A stretch of 64,000 nucleotides of DNA from Pseudoruegeria sp. SK021 (GTDB taxonomy: Bacteria; Pseudomonadota; Alphaproteobacteria; Rhodobacterales; Rhodobacteraceae), in contig NZ_MTBG01000003.1 of the NCBI RefSeq assembly GCF_002119405.1, positions 1-64,000 on the forward strand. The letters are read 5' to 3'. The translations under genes were made by a program, and so were the position numbers. Every line of letters starts with the position of its first letter. Within the stretch, counting starts at the first letter, position 1. Positions 46,406-54,659 of the stretch are shown here, piece by piece. The notes under the pieces are model-generated. The model had not been told where the DNA came from, did no database searches, and saw only the letters and a list, made by a program, of their open reading frames with translations.

Positions 46406-46460
46406 GTCCGATGCGGGTCCGACAAAAGTCCGACGAAAGTCCGACACCATTCCGATCGAA
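46406..46460 (+). repeat. 11-bp-period tandem repeat, copy 2
   Basis: Five units in register: GTCCGATGCGG, GTCCGACAAAA, GTCCGACGAAA, GTCCGACACCA and TTCCGATCGAA. The array ends 5 bases before the tsaB start codon and therefore covers its ribosome-binding region. The unit GTCCGACGAAA is identical to one in the array at the end of the moeB-like gene. Confidence 0.85.
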
Positions 46461-46465
46461 AAATC

Positions 46466-47125
46466 ATGACCCAATCCCCCCCTCTTGTGCTGGGCTTCGA
46501 CACCTCTGGCCCCCATTGCATCGCCGCGCTGATCCAAGGCGACCGCGTTCTTGGCGAACGCAGCGAAGCTATGGTCAAAGGTCAGGCCGAGCGCCTGATC
46601 CCCCTGCTTGAGGACCTGTTGGCCGAGGCGGGTCTGATCTGGCGGGAACTGGACGGCCTCGGCGTCGGCATCGGCCCGGGCAACTTTACCGGCATCCGCA
46701 TTTCGGTCGCAGCGGCCCGTGGGCTGGCGCTGTCATTGCGTCGCCCAGCCATCGGCGTAAGCACCCTCGAGGCCGCAGCCCATGGCCTGACCCGGCCGGT
46801 TCTGTCCTGCGCGGATGCCCGTAAGGATATGATGTATCTGCAACTATTTGACGGCAGCGCGGATAATCCGGCCATACTTGTGGCGCAGGACGATCCGATC
46901 TTTCAGTCCTATCCGGCCCATCTGGCCTGTGTCGGCGATGCGGCTAGCCGGGCAGCAGAGCGCACTGGTGGCCCCGTTCTGACCGCGGCCTTGCCGCTTG
47001 CCCAGACCATCGCCCGGATCGCGTCCAGCCGTCTTGGGGATCCAGCCACCCGGCCAAGCCCGCTTTATATCCGCAATGCCGATGCCGCACCCGCACGGGA
47101 TCTGCCGCCGGTGGTCTTGCCGTGA
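46466..47125 (+). CDS. tsaB: tRNA threonylcarbamoyladenosine complex protein TsaB
   Basis: About 219 residues. With TsaD and TsaE it adds threonylcarbamoyl to A37 of tRNAs reading ANN codons. It has the ASKHA-fold signature LGFDTSGPHCIAAL, then GVGIGPGNFTGIRISVAAARGLAL, typical of TsaB; it is a scaffold and not itself catalytic. The start is the ATG at 46466; the frame is open upstream through the tandem repeat, which is taken as leader. No clear ribosome-binding site is seen. It overlaps rimI by GTGA. Confidence 0.94.
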   Translation: MTQSPPLVLGFDTSGPHCIAALIQGDRVLGERSEAMVKGQAERLIPLLEDLLAEAGLIWRELDGLGVGIGPGNFTGIRISVAAARGLALSLRRPAIGVSTLEAAAHGLTRPVLSCADARKDMMYLQLFDGSADNPAILVAQDDPIFQSYPAHLACVGDAASRAAERTGGPVLTAALPLAQTIARIASSRLGDPATRPSPLYIRNADAAPARDLPPVVLP

Positions 47126-47532
47126 CGCCACAGCGGATGGCCGACCTGCATGGCCTGTGTTTTACCACCCCAAGGCCATGGTCAACCGTTGAATTCACGG
47201 ACATTCTGAACCAGAGGGGCGTGTTTTCCGTCAGCGCGGCCTCGGGTTTCGCGCTGGGTCGCGCCCTTGCCGGCGAGGTCGAACTCTTGACCCTCGCCGT
47301 CGATCCCGCCCACCGACGCTGTGGCACCGGCGCGCGCTTGCTCGCGCAGTTTGAACAGGCGGCGCGCGCGCGCCAGTCAACCGAGGCCTTCCTTGAAGTC
47401 GCCGACGATAACGCGGCGGCCCGGGCCCTTTATGCGCGTGCAGGATATGTGCAGGTCGGGCAACGGCCTGGGTATTACCAGCCCAAGACCGGCCCTGCGA
47501 TCCCGGCCCTCATTCTGCGCAAAGCGTTATAA
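47122..47532 (+). CDS. rimI: GNAT acetyltransferase, RimI type
   Basis: About 136 residues. RimI acetylates the N-terminus of ribosomal protein S18 in E. coli. The acetyl-CoA site is in LAVDPAHRRCGTGARLLAQFE, followed by EVADDNAAARALYARAGYVQVGQRPGYY, standard for RimI. The start is GTG, overlapping the tsaB stop. tsaB-rimI adjacency is widespread, which supports the call over a generic GNAT. Confidence 0.88.
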   Translation: MTPQRMADLHGLCFTTPRPWSTVEFTDILNQRGVFSVSAASGFALGRALAGEVELLTLAVDPAHRRCGTGARLLAQFEQAARARQSTEAFLEVADDNAAARALYARAGYVQVGQRPGYYQPKTGPAIPALILRKAL

Positions 47533-47608
47533 TAGCGGTCATTCCTGCAATTCCATCGAAAATCAGCACTTGCACCACCCGCCACGCCTGCATGGTGAGA
47601 GAAAGCTA

Positions 47609-47638
47609 TTGACCCCCTTCATGACCTGCGGGCTTAAT
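47609..47638 (+). promoter_or_regulatory. Candidate promoter of the second BMP-type operon
   Basis: TTGACC at 47609-47614 and CTTAAT at 47633-47638 with 18-base spacing resemble a housekeeping sigma promoter, about 77 bases before the binding-protein start. A 14-bp palindrome overlaps the end of the -10 element. Confidence 0.45.
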
Positions 47639-47650
47639 TCACCGGTGAAT
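47637..47650. promoter_or_regulatory. Palindromic candidate operator
   Basis: ATTCACCGGTGAAT is a perfect 14-bp palindrome placed over the end of the -10 element and the likely transcription start of the second BMP-type ABC operon. Its position suits a repressor that responds to the transported ligand; the regulator is not identified. Confidence 0.45.
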
Positions 47651-47714
47651 CGACGCGGCGCTTTGGCGTCGTCGCGCCATCTTGGCGTTTACGTCCAACA
47701 ATCGGGAGACCTCC

Positions 47715-48710
47715 ATGAGCCTCATGAAAACTTTGCTGGGCGCCAGCGCAGCGCTGGCCCTGTCGAGCGCCGCAAGCGTGGCAGAACCGGGCCTGATCAT
47801 CGATCTGGGCGGGAAGTTTGACAAATCCTTTAACGAAAGCGCCTATACCGGGGCGCAGCAGTGGATCAAGGATACCGGCGGCAGCTATAAAGAGACCGAA
47901 TTGCAGTCCGAGGCGCAGCGCGAGCAATCCATGCGCCGGATGGCGGAAAGCGGCGCGAACCCGGTGGTCGTGCTTGGCTTTGCCAATGGGTCCACCCTCG
48001 AAGCTGTCGCGCCCGATTATCCCGAAACCATGTTTACCATCGTCGATATGGTCGTCGATCAACCCAATGTGCAGTCTATCGTATTCCGCGAAGAACAAGG
48101 CAGCTTTCTGGTCGGCGTGCTGGCCGCAATGGCATCCAAGACCAACACGGTCAGCTTCGTCGGCGGGATGGACGTGCCTTTGATTTCGAAATTCGCCTGC
48201 GGCTACGCCCAAGGTGTCAAGGCCGTCACCCCGGACGCGAAGGTCATCGTCAATATGACCGGCACGACGCCGTCGGCGTGGAATGACCCGGTGAAGGGCG
48301 CGGAACTGACCCGCAGCCAGATCAGCCAAGGCTCGGACGTGGTCTATGCCGCAGCGGGCGGCACTGGCATCGGCGTGCTTCAGGCCGCAGCGGACGAAGG
48401 CGTTCTGTCCATTGGCGTCGACAGCAACCAGAACCACCTGCATCCCGGTTCGGTCCTGACTTCGATGACCAAACGGGTCGACAATGCCGTCTACGAGGCG
48501 TTCACGTCGTTCAATGACGGCACTTTTGCGCCGGGTTTGAAAGTGATGGGCCTGAACAATGACGGTGTTGGCTATGCGCTGGATAGCAACAACGCCGAAC
48601 TGATCACCCCGTCGATGAAAGCCACGGTCGATGAGGCCGCCCAGAAAATCATCTCGGGCGAAATCTCGGTCCATGACTATGCCTCCGATGGCAAGTGCCC
48701 GGCGTACTGA
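47715..48710 (+). CDS. BMP-family substrate-binding protein (system 2)
   Basis: About 331 residues with a signal peptide (LLGASAALALSSAASVAE). The body opens PGLIIDLGGKFDKSFNESAY and has DVVYAAAGGTGIGVLQAA and LSIGVDSNQNHLHPGSVLTSM, typical of the Med/BMP/PnrA nucleoside-binding group and closer to it than the first system's protein. The start is the ATG at 47715 with GGGAG ahead of it. First gene of the second importer operon; the ATPase starts 4 bases after its stop. Confidence 0.92.
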   Translation: MSLMKTLLGASAALALSSAASVAEPGLIIDLGGKFDKSFNESAYTGAQQWIKDTGGSYKETELQSEAQREQSMRRMAESGANPVVVLGFANGSTLEAVAPDYPETMFTIVDMVVDQPNVQSIVFREEQGSFLVGVLAAMASKTNTVSFVGGMDVPLISKFACGYAQGVKAVTPDAKVIVNMTGTTPSAWNDPVKGAELTRSQISQGSDVVYAAAGGTGIGVLQAAADEGVLSIGVDSNQNHLHPGSVLTSMTKRVDNAVYEAFTSFNDGTFAPGLKVMGLNNDGVGYALDSNNAELITPSMKATVDEAAQKIISGEISVHDYASDGKCPAY

Positions 48711-48714
48711 CCGA

Positions 48715-50280
48715 ATGACATCGGCACCCCAGACGCAGGAGCGGCCTACAGGCGCCGCTCCTGCCATTGAGCTTCGCGGCATTTCCAAGGCGTTTGGCGC
48801 CGTGCAGGCCAACAAGAATATCTCGATCCGGGTCGAACGCGGCACCATACACGGGATTATCGGTGAAAACGGCGCCGGGAAATCGACCCTGATGTCGATC
48901 CTCTACGGTTTCTACAAGGCCGATTCCGGTGAGATCCTGATCGGCGGACAGCCGACTGAGATTCCCGACAGCCAGGCGGCCATTCGCGCGGGCATCGGCA
49001 TGGTGTTCCAGCATTTCAAACTGGTGGAAAATTTCTCGGTTTTGGAGAACGTGATCCTTGGGGTCGAAGATGGCGCATTTCTGCGCCCGTCGCTGGCCAA
49101 GGCCCGCAAAAGTCTGACCGAACTGGCCAAAGAATATGAACTGAATGTCGATCCCGATGCGCTGATCGAAAATCTCAGCGTCGGGCATCAACAACGGGTG
49201 GAAATCCTGAAAGCCCTGTATCGGCAAGCGGATATCCTGATTTTGGACGAGCCGACTGGCGTTCTGACTCCGTCCGAGGCCGATCACCTGTTCCGGATCT
49301 TGCGCAACCTGCGGGCCGAGGGGAAGACCATTGTCCTCATCACCCACAAACTGCGCGAAATCATGGATGTAACCGACAATGTCAGCGTCATGCGGCGCGG
49401 CGAAATGACTGCAACCGTCAAAACTGCCGAGACCTCTCCGACGCATCTTGCCGAGATGATGGTGGGTCGAAAGGTGCTGCTGGAGGTCGATAAAGCACCC
49501 GCAAAGCCGGGGGGGGTCGTCCTAAGCGTTGAGAACCTACGCGTCACCGACGACAGGGGCGTCATGCGCTTGAAAGGCGTTTCGCTTGAGGTCCGTGCCG
49601 GTGAAATCCTTGGCGTGGCCGGGGTGGCCGGAAATGGCCAATCAGAACTTCTTGAGGTTCTTGGCGGCATCACCTCTGCCACCGGATCGGTGCATTTGAA
49701 CGGCAAGCCGCTCGCACTGCATGGCCCCGGCTCGGACGGCCGCGCCCGCCGCGCGGCAGGCGTCACCCATGTGCCGGAAGACCGTCATCGGCTGGGCCTG
49801 ATCCTAGACTTCACCGCGTGGGAAAACACCGGCTTCGGCTATCAGGATCTGCCCGATTACTGTGATGGGTTGTTGATGAACAACGAAGCCTTGCGCAAAG
49901 ACACTCAAGGCAAGATGCAACGCTTTGACGTGCGCCCCGACGATTGCTGGCTTCCGGCCAAAAGCTTTTCTGGCGGCAATCAGCAGAAGATCGTTCTGGC
50001 CCGGGAAATGGAACGCAATCCTGACCTGTTGCTGATCGGTCAGCCGACCCGAGGTGTCGATATCGGCGCGATCGAATTCATCCATAAGCGGATCGTGGCC
50101 CTGCGCGACGAAGGCAAAGCGATCCTTCTGGTGAGTGTCGAGTTGGACGAGATCATGAGTCTGTCCGACCGGATCGCCGTCATGTTCGACGGCAAGATCA
50201 TGGGTGAGCGCCTGCCACAGGACACCACAGAAACCGAATTAGGCATGCTGATGGCAGGCATGGACGGAAAGGCAGCGTAG
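48715..50280 (+). CDS. Nucleoside-type ABC transporter two-domain ATPase (system 2)
   Basis: About 521 residues. Domain 1: Walker A GENGAGKST, signature LSVGHQQRVEI, Walker B ILILDEPTG. Domain 2: degenerate Walker A GVAGNGQSELL, signature FSGGNQQKIVLARE and LLIGQPTRGVDIG. Layout matches the system 1 ATPase, but the sequences differ enough that this is not a recent duplicate. The start is the ATG at 48715, 4 bases after the binding-protein stop; no other in-frame start fits the homology. An unrelated gene follows before the permeases. Confidence 0.93.
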   Translation: MTSAPQTQERPTGAAPAIELRGISKAFGAVQANKNISIRVERGTIHGIIGENGAGKSTLMSILYGFYKADSGEILIGGQPTEIPDSQAAIRAGIGMVFQHFKLVENFSVLENVILGVEDGAFLRPSLAKARKSLTELAKEYELNVDPDALIENLSVGHQQRVEILKALYRQADILILDEPTGVLTPSEADHLFRILRNLRAEGKTIVLITHKLREIMDVTDNVSVMRRGEMTATVKTAETSPTHLAEMMVGRKVLLEVDKAPAKPGGVVLSVENLRVTDDRGVMRLKGVSLEVRAGEILGVAGVAGNGQSELLEVLGGITSATGSVHLNGKPLALHGPGSDGRARRAAGVTHVPEDRHRLGLILDFTAWENTGFGYQDLPDYCDGLLMNNEALRKDTQGKMQRFDVRPDDCWLPAKSFSGGNQQKIVLAREMERNPDLLLIGQPTRGVDIGAIEFIHKRIVALRDEGKAILLVSVELDEIMSLSDRIAVMFDGKIMGERLPQDTTETELGMLMAGMDGKAA

Positions 50281-50281
50281 A

Positions 50282-50794
50282 GTGAAATCGGGCGACACCA
50301 ATAGCGAGATGAACCCTACCGAGGCGCTCAGGGCGGCGGTTGCGCTACGCAATGGACTTCTCGCATGGGAGGCTTCAGATGAATTTGTTGGAACTTCTCA
50401 ACTTGCAAAAGCCTTTCGTGACGACTGGGACCGACGAATTGGCACGTTGAAGTTTGGCGGTGTTTGGTCGATAGGAAAGGCACGCCAAAATCTTCGTCAT
50501 CCCTACAGCAAACAGGCCAGCTTGGTGCTAAGGAGTTCATGGAACTCAAGTAATGTAACTGTTGAACACGCTGTTCCGGTTACAAGAATGTTCTGGGAAT
50601 TCCGTTCGGCCGACACTGATGCAAAGATGACAACATTAATTGAAGCCTATCAAGTCGCGGTCGTTACAAGGGAAGAAGACAATCTGCTGCGGGCCGCGGG
50701 GTTCTCCCGGTCAATGCCAGAGGGTTGGCAAATTGGACGGGATGACCCGCAGGAACGCTGGAAACGCGTCGGGATCGAAGTGGAGACCGCCTGA
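50282..50794 (+). CDS. Orphan cytosolic protein inside the ABC operon
   Basis: About 170 residues, no signal peptide or membrane segment. Visible features are VTVEHAVPVTRMF (an E-H-x-V-P motif at about residues 95-99) and a later VAVVTREEDNLLRAAGFSRSMPEGW. I have a recollection of similar motifs in uncharacterised, possibly nuclease-like proteins, but I cannot name a family. By hand count it is about 52% GC overall and about 48% in the middle, against well over 60% in neighbours, so it was probably acquired. The start is GTG one base after the ATPase stop, or ATG at 50309; its stop overlaps the permease start. Confidence 0.7.
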   Translation: MKSGDTNSEMNPTEALRAAVALRNGLLAWEASDEFVGTSQLAKAFRDDWDRRIGTLKFGGVWSIGKARQNLRHPYSKQASLVLRSSWNSSNVTVEHAVPVTRMFWEFRSADTDAKMTTLIEAYQVAVVTREEDNLLRAAGFSRSMPEGWQIGRDDPQERWKRVGIEVETA

Positions 50795-51885
50795 TGGACA
50801 CCATGCCGAAATGGGCCGATGTTGCCCTAATACCCTTCATCAATCTGGCGCTGGCGCTGATTGTGTCGGGCATTGTGATTGCTTTGATTGGTGAAAACCC
50901 GTTTCAGGCCATGAGCATCATGATCAAAGGGGCGGTTGGGTCTGCCTATGGCTGGGGCTACACCCTGTACTACGCCACCAACTTTATCTTCACCGGCCTT
51001 GCCGTTGCGGTCGCGTTTCATGCCCGCCTCTTCAACATCGGCGGCGAAGGCCAAGCCGCCCTTGGCGGATTGGGTGTCGCCTTGGTGTGTATGTCGGTGC
51101 CGTGGCCGCATTGGACCTTGGCCCTGCCCGCGACGATCATCGGAAGTGCGCTGTTTGGGGCGGCATGGGCAGCAATTCCGGCGTGGCTTCAGGCCAAACG
51201 CGGCAGTCACATCGTCATCACCACGATCATGTTCAACTTCATCGCCTCTGCGCTGATGGTCTATCTGCTGGTTAACGTTCTGAAGGTGCCCGGCTCCATG
51301 GCACCAGAAACAGCACGCTTTGCCGAAGGCACCCGCCTGCCTGCCGCCGCCTCTTTTGCTGGATGGCTGGGCTTTGGCAAATCGGCCCCGCTGAACGTCG
51401 CATTCTTTCTGGCCCTTGCGTGCTGTGTCGGGGTCTGGGTGCTGATCTGGCGCACCCGCCTCGGCTATGAGATCCGCGCCTTCGGCCAATCCGAGGCCGC
51501 CGCGGTCTATGCCGGGATTTCACCGGTGCGCATCATCATGATTACCATGCTGATCTCTGGCGGCCTGTCGGGAATGATGGCGGTGAACGCCGTTCAGGGC
51601 GAGGCCGAGCGCCTGATCATCGACGCCGTCCAAGGGGCCGGATTTGTCGGCATCGCCGTCGCATTGATGGGCCGGTCCCATCCGCTGGGGGTCTTTCTGG
51701 CCGCGATCCTGTTTGGCATTCTCTATCAAGGCGGTGCCGAACTGGAATTTGAAATTCCGGCCATCAGCCGTGAGATGATCGTTGTCATTCAGGCGCTGGT
51801 GATCCTGTTCACCGGGGCGCTGGACAACATGGTGCGCACGCCCGTTGAGCGCCTGTTCCTCCGCCTTCGCCGAAAGGCCGCCTGA
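50794..51885 (+). CDS. ABC transporter permease (system 2, first)
   Basis: About 363 residues with many hydrophobic segments, of the BPD_transp_2 family. Typical stretches are FHARLFNIGGEGQAALGGL and RLGYEIRAFGQSEAAAVYAGI (about residues 218-238), the latter in the ATPase-coupling loop. The ATG shares its first base with the stop of the orphan gene, so this permease is translated directly after it. It overlaps the second permease by one base. Confidence 0.92.
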   Translation: MDTMPKWADVALIPFINLALALIVSGIVIALIGENPFQAMSIMIKGAVGSAYGWGYTLYYATNFIFTGLAVAVAFHARLFNIGGEGQAALGGLGVALVCMSVPWPHWTLALPATIIGSALFGAAWAAIPAWLQAKRGSHIVITTIMFNFIASALMVYLLVNVLKVPGSMAPETARFAEGTRLPAAASFAGWLGFGKSAPLNVAFFLALACCVGVWVLIWRTRLGYEIRAFGQSEAAAVYAGISPVRIIMITMLISGGLSGMMAVNAVQGEAERLIIDAVQGAGFVGIAVALMGRSHPLGVFLAAILFGILYQGGAELEFEIPAISREMIVVIQALVILFTGALDNMVRTPVERLFLRLRRKAA

Positions 51886-52850
51886 TGGATTTCAACACCG
51901 TTATTCAGCTTCTGGACAGCACCCTTCGTCTGGCAACCCCGCTGCTATTCGCCTGTCTTGCAGGTCTGTTTTCAGAGCGGGCCGGGATTTTCGACATTGG
52001 CCTCGAGGGCAAGATGCTGGCCGCCGCGTTCTTTTCCGCCGCCGTCGCCGCAATGACCGGTTCGGCATGGATCGGGTTGCTGGCGGGCTGCGCCGCTTCG
52101 ATGGTTCTGGCCGCCATTCACGGGCTAGCGTCGATCACCTTTCGCGGCAATCAACTGATCTCGGGGGTGGCGATCAACTTTCTCGCCGCCGGCTTAACCG
52201 TCTTGATCGGCGACAGTTGGTTCGAATTGGGAGGGCGCACCCCGTCACTTGAGGGGGCCGCACGGTTTCAGAACCTGACCCTTCCCTTTGCCGACAGCCT
52301 GTCGGGCATCCCGGTATTCGGACCGCTTTATTCTCAGGTCCTCTCAGGCCACACGATCCTCGTGTACTTGGGCCTTCTGGCCGTTCCCGCCACTTGGTAC
52401 ATCCTGTTTCGCACCCGGTTCGGCCTGCGCCTGCGGGCGGTCGGCGAAAACCCCGCTGCGGTGGACACTGCGGGCATTTCAGTGGTCGGATTGCGCTTTG
52501 CCGCGGTGATCATCTGTGGGCTGCTCTGTGGGTTGGCAGGTGCCTATCTGGCAACGGGGTTATCGGCGGGCTTTGTGAAGGATATGAGCGCCGGACGCGG
52601 ATTTATCGCCCTTGCGGCGCTGATCTTTGCAAAATGGCGGCCGTGGTATGCGCTGTCAGCGTGCCTGCTGTTTGGGCTGTTGGATGCCTTGGGCAATCGG
52701 TTTCAAAGCATCGAAGTGTTCGGCGCCACCCTGCCCACGCAATTCATGCAGGCCCTGCCCTATATCCTAACTGTGGTGATTCTGGCCGGGTTCGTTGGCA
52801 AGGCGATCCCACCCCGTGCTGGCGGCGAGCCCTATGTTAAGGAACGGTGA
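51885..52850 (+). CDS. ABC transporter permease (system 2, second)
   Basis: About 321 residues, polytopic. It begins with LRLATPLLFACLAGLFSERAG and FDIGLEGKMLAAAFF, the family pattern for the second permease of nucleoside importers, and has RFGLRLRAVGENPAAVDTAG (coupling loop) and AGRGFIALAALIFAKWRP. Last gene of the second importer operon. With the first permease it forms the membrane pore. Confidence 0.92.
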   Translation: MDFNTVIQLLDSTLRLATPLLFACLAGLFSERAGIFDIGLEGKMLAAAFFSAAVAAMTGSAWIGLLAGCAASMVLAAIHGLASITFRGNQLISGVAINFLAAGLTVLIGDSWFELGGRTPSLEGAARFQNLTLPFADSLSGIPVFGPLYSQVLSGHTILVYLGLLAVPATWYILFRTRFGLRLRAVGENPAAVDTAGISVVGLRFAAVIICGLLCGLAGAYLATGLSAGFVKDMSAGRGFIALAALIFAKWRPWYALSACLLFGLLDALGNRFQSIEVFGATLPTQFMQALPYILTVVILAGFVGKAIPPRAGGEPYVKER

Positions 52851-52983
52851 TCCCTGACGCGCGCTGTCCCGGCGCCTTAGAACGGCACCATTTCTTAGAC
52901 TTCCCCTGCGGCAAACCGGAGCAGTTGCCAAACACTGGCACTCCGGGGTTTCCGTCTTGAAAATGCCACGCTAGGAGACGGTC

Positions 52984-53904
52984 ATGCAGATATATCTCCC
53001 GATCGCCGAAGTCTCAGTCAACGCCTTCCTTCTATTGGGTATTGGCGGCATGGTCGGGATATTGTCTGGCATGTTCGGCGTCGGCGGCGGTTTCTTGATG
53101 ACGCCCATGTTGTTCTTTATTGGCATTCCGCCCGCCGTTGCCGTGGCAACCGGTGCCAACCAGATTGTCGCCTCTTCCTTCTCCGGCCTACTGGCGCATT
53201 TGCGACGCAAAACCGTTGATCTGCGAATGGGAACCGTTCTGCTGGTCGGCGGGATGGTTGGGGCTGCGATCGGGGTGCGGATTTTCACCGCGCTCAAGGC
53301 CGTGGGTCAAGTCGATCTCTTGGTGACGCTGTTCTACGTGGTTTTTCTAGGAATCATCGGCACGTTGATGTTCTTTGAGGCGCTGAGCGCGATTCGCCGC
53401 GCCCGGATGACCAACCCGCCTCGGACGAAACGGAAACGGATCAACTGGATCCACGCCATGCCATTCAAGATGAAGTTCCGTGCGTCGGGGCTTTATATTT
53501 CTGTGATTCCGCCAGTGGTGATCGGCATGTGCGTCGGCGTGTTGTCGGCAATCATGGGGGTTGGCGGCGGCTTCATCATGGTTCCGGCGATGATTTATCT
53601 GCTCAGCATGCCCACGAAGGTCGTCATCGGCACTTCACTGTTCCAGATCATTTTTGTGGCCGGGTTTACAACCCTGCTGCATGCCACCAGTTCGTATACC
53701 GTCGACGTGGTTTTGGCCGTGCTGTTGTTGGTTGGCGGTGTCATCGGCGCACAGGTCGGCACCCGGATTGGCAGCCGGATGAAAGCCGAGCAATTGCGGA
53801 TTCTATTGGCGCTTCTGGTGCTTCTGGTCTGCGGAAAGCTTGCCCTCGATCTACTTCTCAGACCGAACGAATTGTTCAGCCTGCAGATTCTGGGGGGATT
53901 GTGA
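52984..53904 (+). CDS. TauE/SafE-family sulfite exporter-like protein
   Basis: About 306 residues with eight or so membrane helices in two related halves, each with a Gly-rich motif (GILSGMFGVGGGFLMTPML and GVLSAIMGVGGGFIMVPAM). The family exports sulfite, sulfoacetate or related anions; the substrate here is not known. It overlaps the next gene by ATGA, and the same pair is common in Rhodobacterales, so the two probably act together. Confidence 0.9.
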   Translation: MQIYLPIAEVSVNAFLLLGIGGMVGILSGMFGVGGGFLMTPMLFFIGIPPAVAVATGANQIVASSFSGLLAHLRRKTVDLRMGTVLLVGGMVGAAIGVRIFTALKAVGQVDLLVTLFYVVFLGIIGTLMFFEALSAIRRARMTNPPRTKRKRINWIHAMPFKMKFRASGLYISVIPPVVIGMCVGVLSAIMGVGGGFIMVPAMIYLLSMPTKVVIGTSLFQIIFVAGFTTLLHATSSYTVDVVLAVLLLVGGVIGAQVGTRIGSRMKAEQLRILLALLVLLVCGKLALDLLLRPNELFSLQILGGL

Positions 53905-54659
53905 TGCTTCGGGCGCTTGTTCTTTGGCTCATGCTCTCCGTGCCGGCCGTTTCCGAAGAGATCGTGCTGGGCCTCAGCCACGATCAGGTTGGGATCACGG
54001 CAACCTTCGACGGTACCAACGTGTTGATTTTCGGCGCCGTGAAACGCACCGCCCCCATCCCCTCGGGCGCGCCCCTTGACGTGATCATCACGCTTGCCGG
54101 GCCTCCCGTCGATGTCGACATTCGCCGAAAGTCGCGCCGGGCGGGTATCTGGGTCAACACCGACAGTGTCCGGGCGACCGGAGTTCCCAGTTTTTACGCC
54201 GTCGCCAGCACGGCGCCGCTGCCGCTTATCCTCAGCGATTCCACCGACAGCCAGTACCGAATTTCCGTCCGCCGCGCGTTGCTGTCGCCAGGAACAACCG
54301 GCAAAGGTGCTGATATCCCCGTTTTCCTTGAGGCGCTGGTGCGCATTCAGGCCCGCGACGACTTGTTTCAAGACGGCCAAAGCCCCCTCGCGCTAGAGGA
54401 AGAAACCCTGTTTCAGACCTCGGTCGATCTGCCGTCCAATCTGGTTGAAGGGCAATATACGACGCGGATCTTTCTGCTGCGCGATGGCGTGATCGTCGAC
54501 ACCTTCCAGACCTCGATTGACGTGGCAAAGGTCGGGCTTGAGCGCTGGCTCTATACTCTCGCCCATGCCCAACCGCTGGTTTACGGGATCATGTCCTTGT
54601 TGATTGCCATTGTCGCCGGCTGGCTGGCCTCAGCTGTATTCCGGGCCTTCCAGCGATAG
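53904..54659 (+). CDS. TIGR02186-type membrane-anchored protein
   Basis: About 251 residues: a signal peptide (ALVLWLMLSVPAVSEE), a periplasmic beta-rich body (LGLSHDQVGITATFDGTNVLIFG, RAGIWVNTDSV, FYAVASTAPL) and a C-terminal membrane helix (LVYGIMSLLIAIVAGWLASAVF). It resembles the uncharacterised TIGR02186 family, found next to TauE/SafE transporters in this group. Likely a partner of the transporter; the role is unknown. Its 3' end overlaps the convergent helicase gene by 30 bases. Confidence 0.82.
   Translation: MLRALVLWLMLSVPAVSEEIVLGLSHDQVGITATFDGTNVLIFGAVKRTAPIPSGAPLDVIITLAGPPVDVDIRRKSRRAGIWVNTDSVRATGVPSFYAVASTAPLPLILSDSTDSQYRISVRRALLSPGTTGKGADIPVFLEALVRIQARDDLFQDGQSPLALEEETLFQTSVDLPSNLVEGQYTTRIFLLRDGVIVDTFQTSIDVAKVGLERWLYTLAHAQPLVYGIMSLLIAIVAGWLASAVFRAFQR

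Noticed and set aside
47634-48848. 404-residue minus-strand frame over the second BMP gene
   Set aside because: The plus strand encodes a clear binding protein with signal peptide; the antisense frame has no family character.
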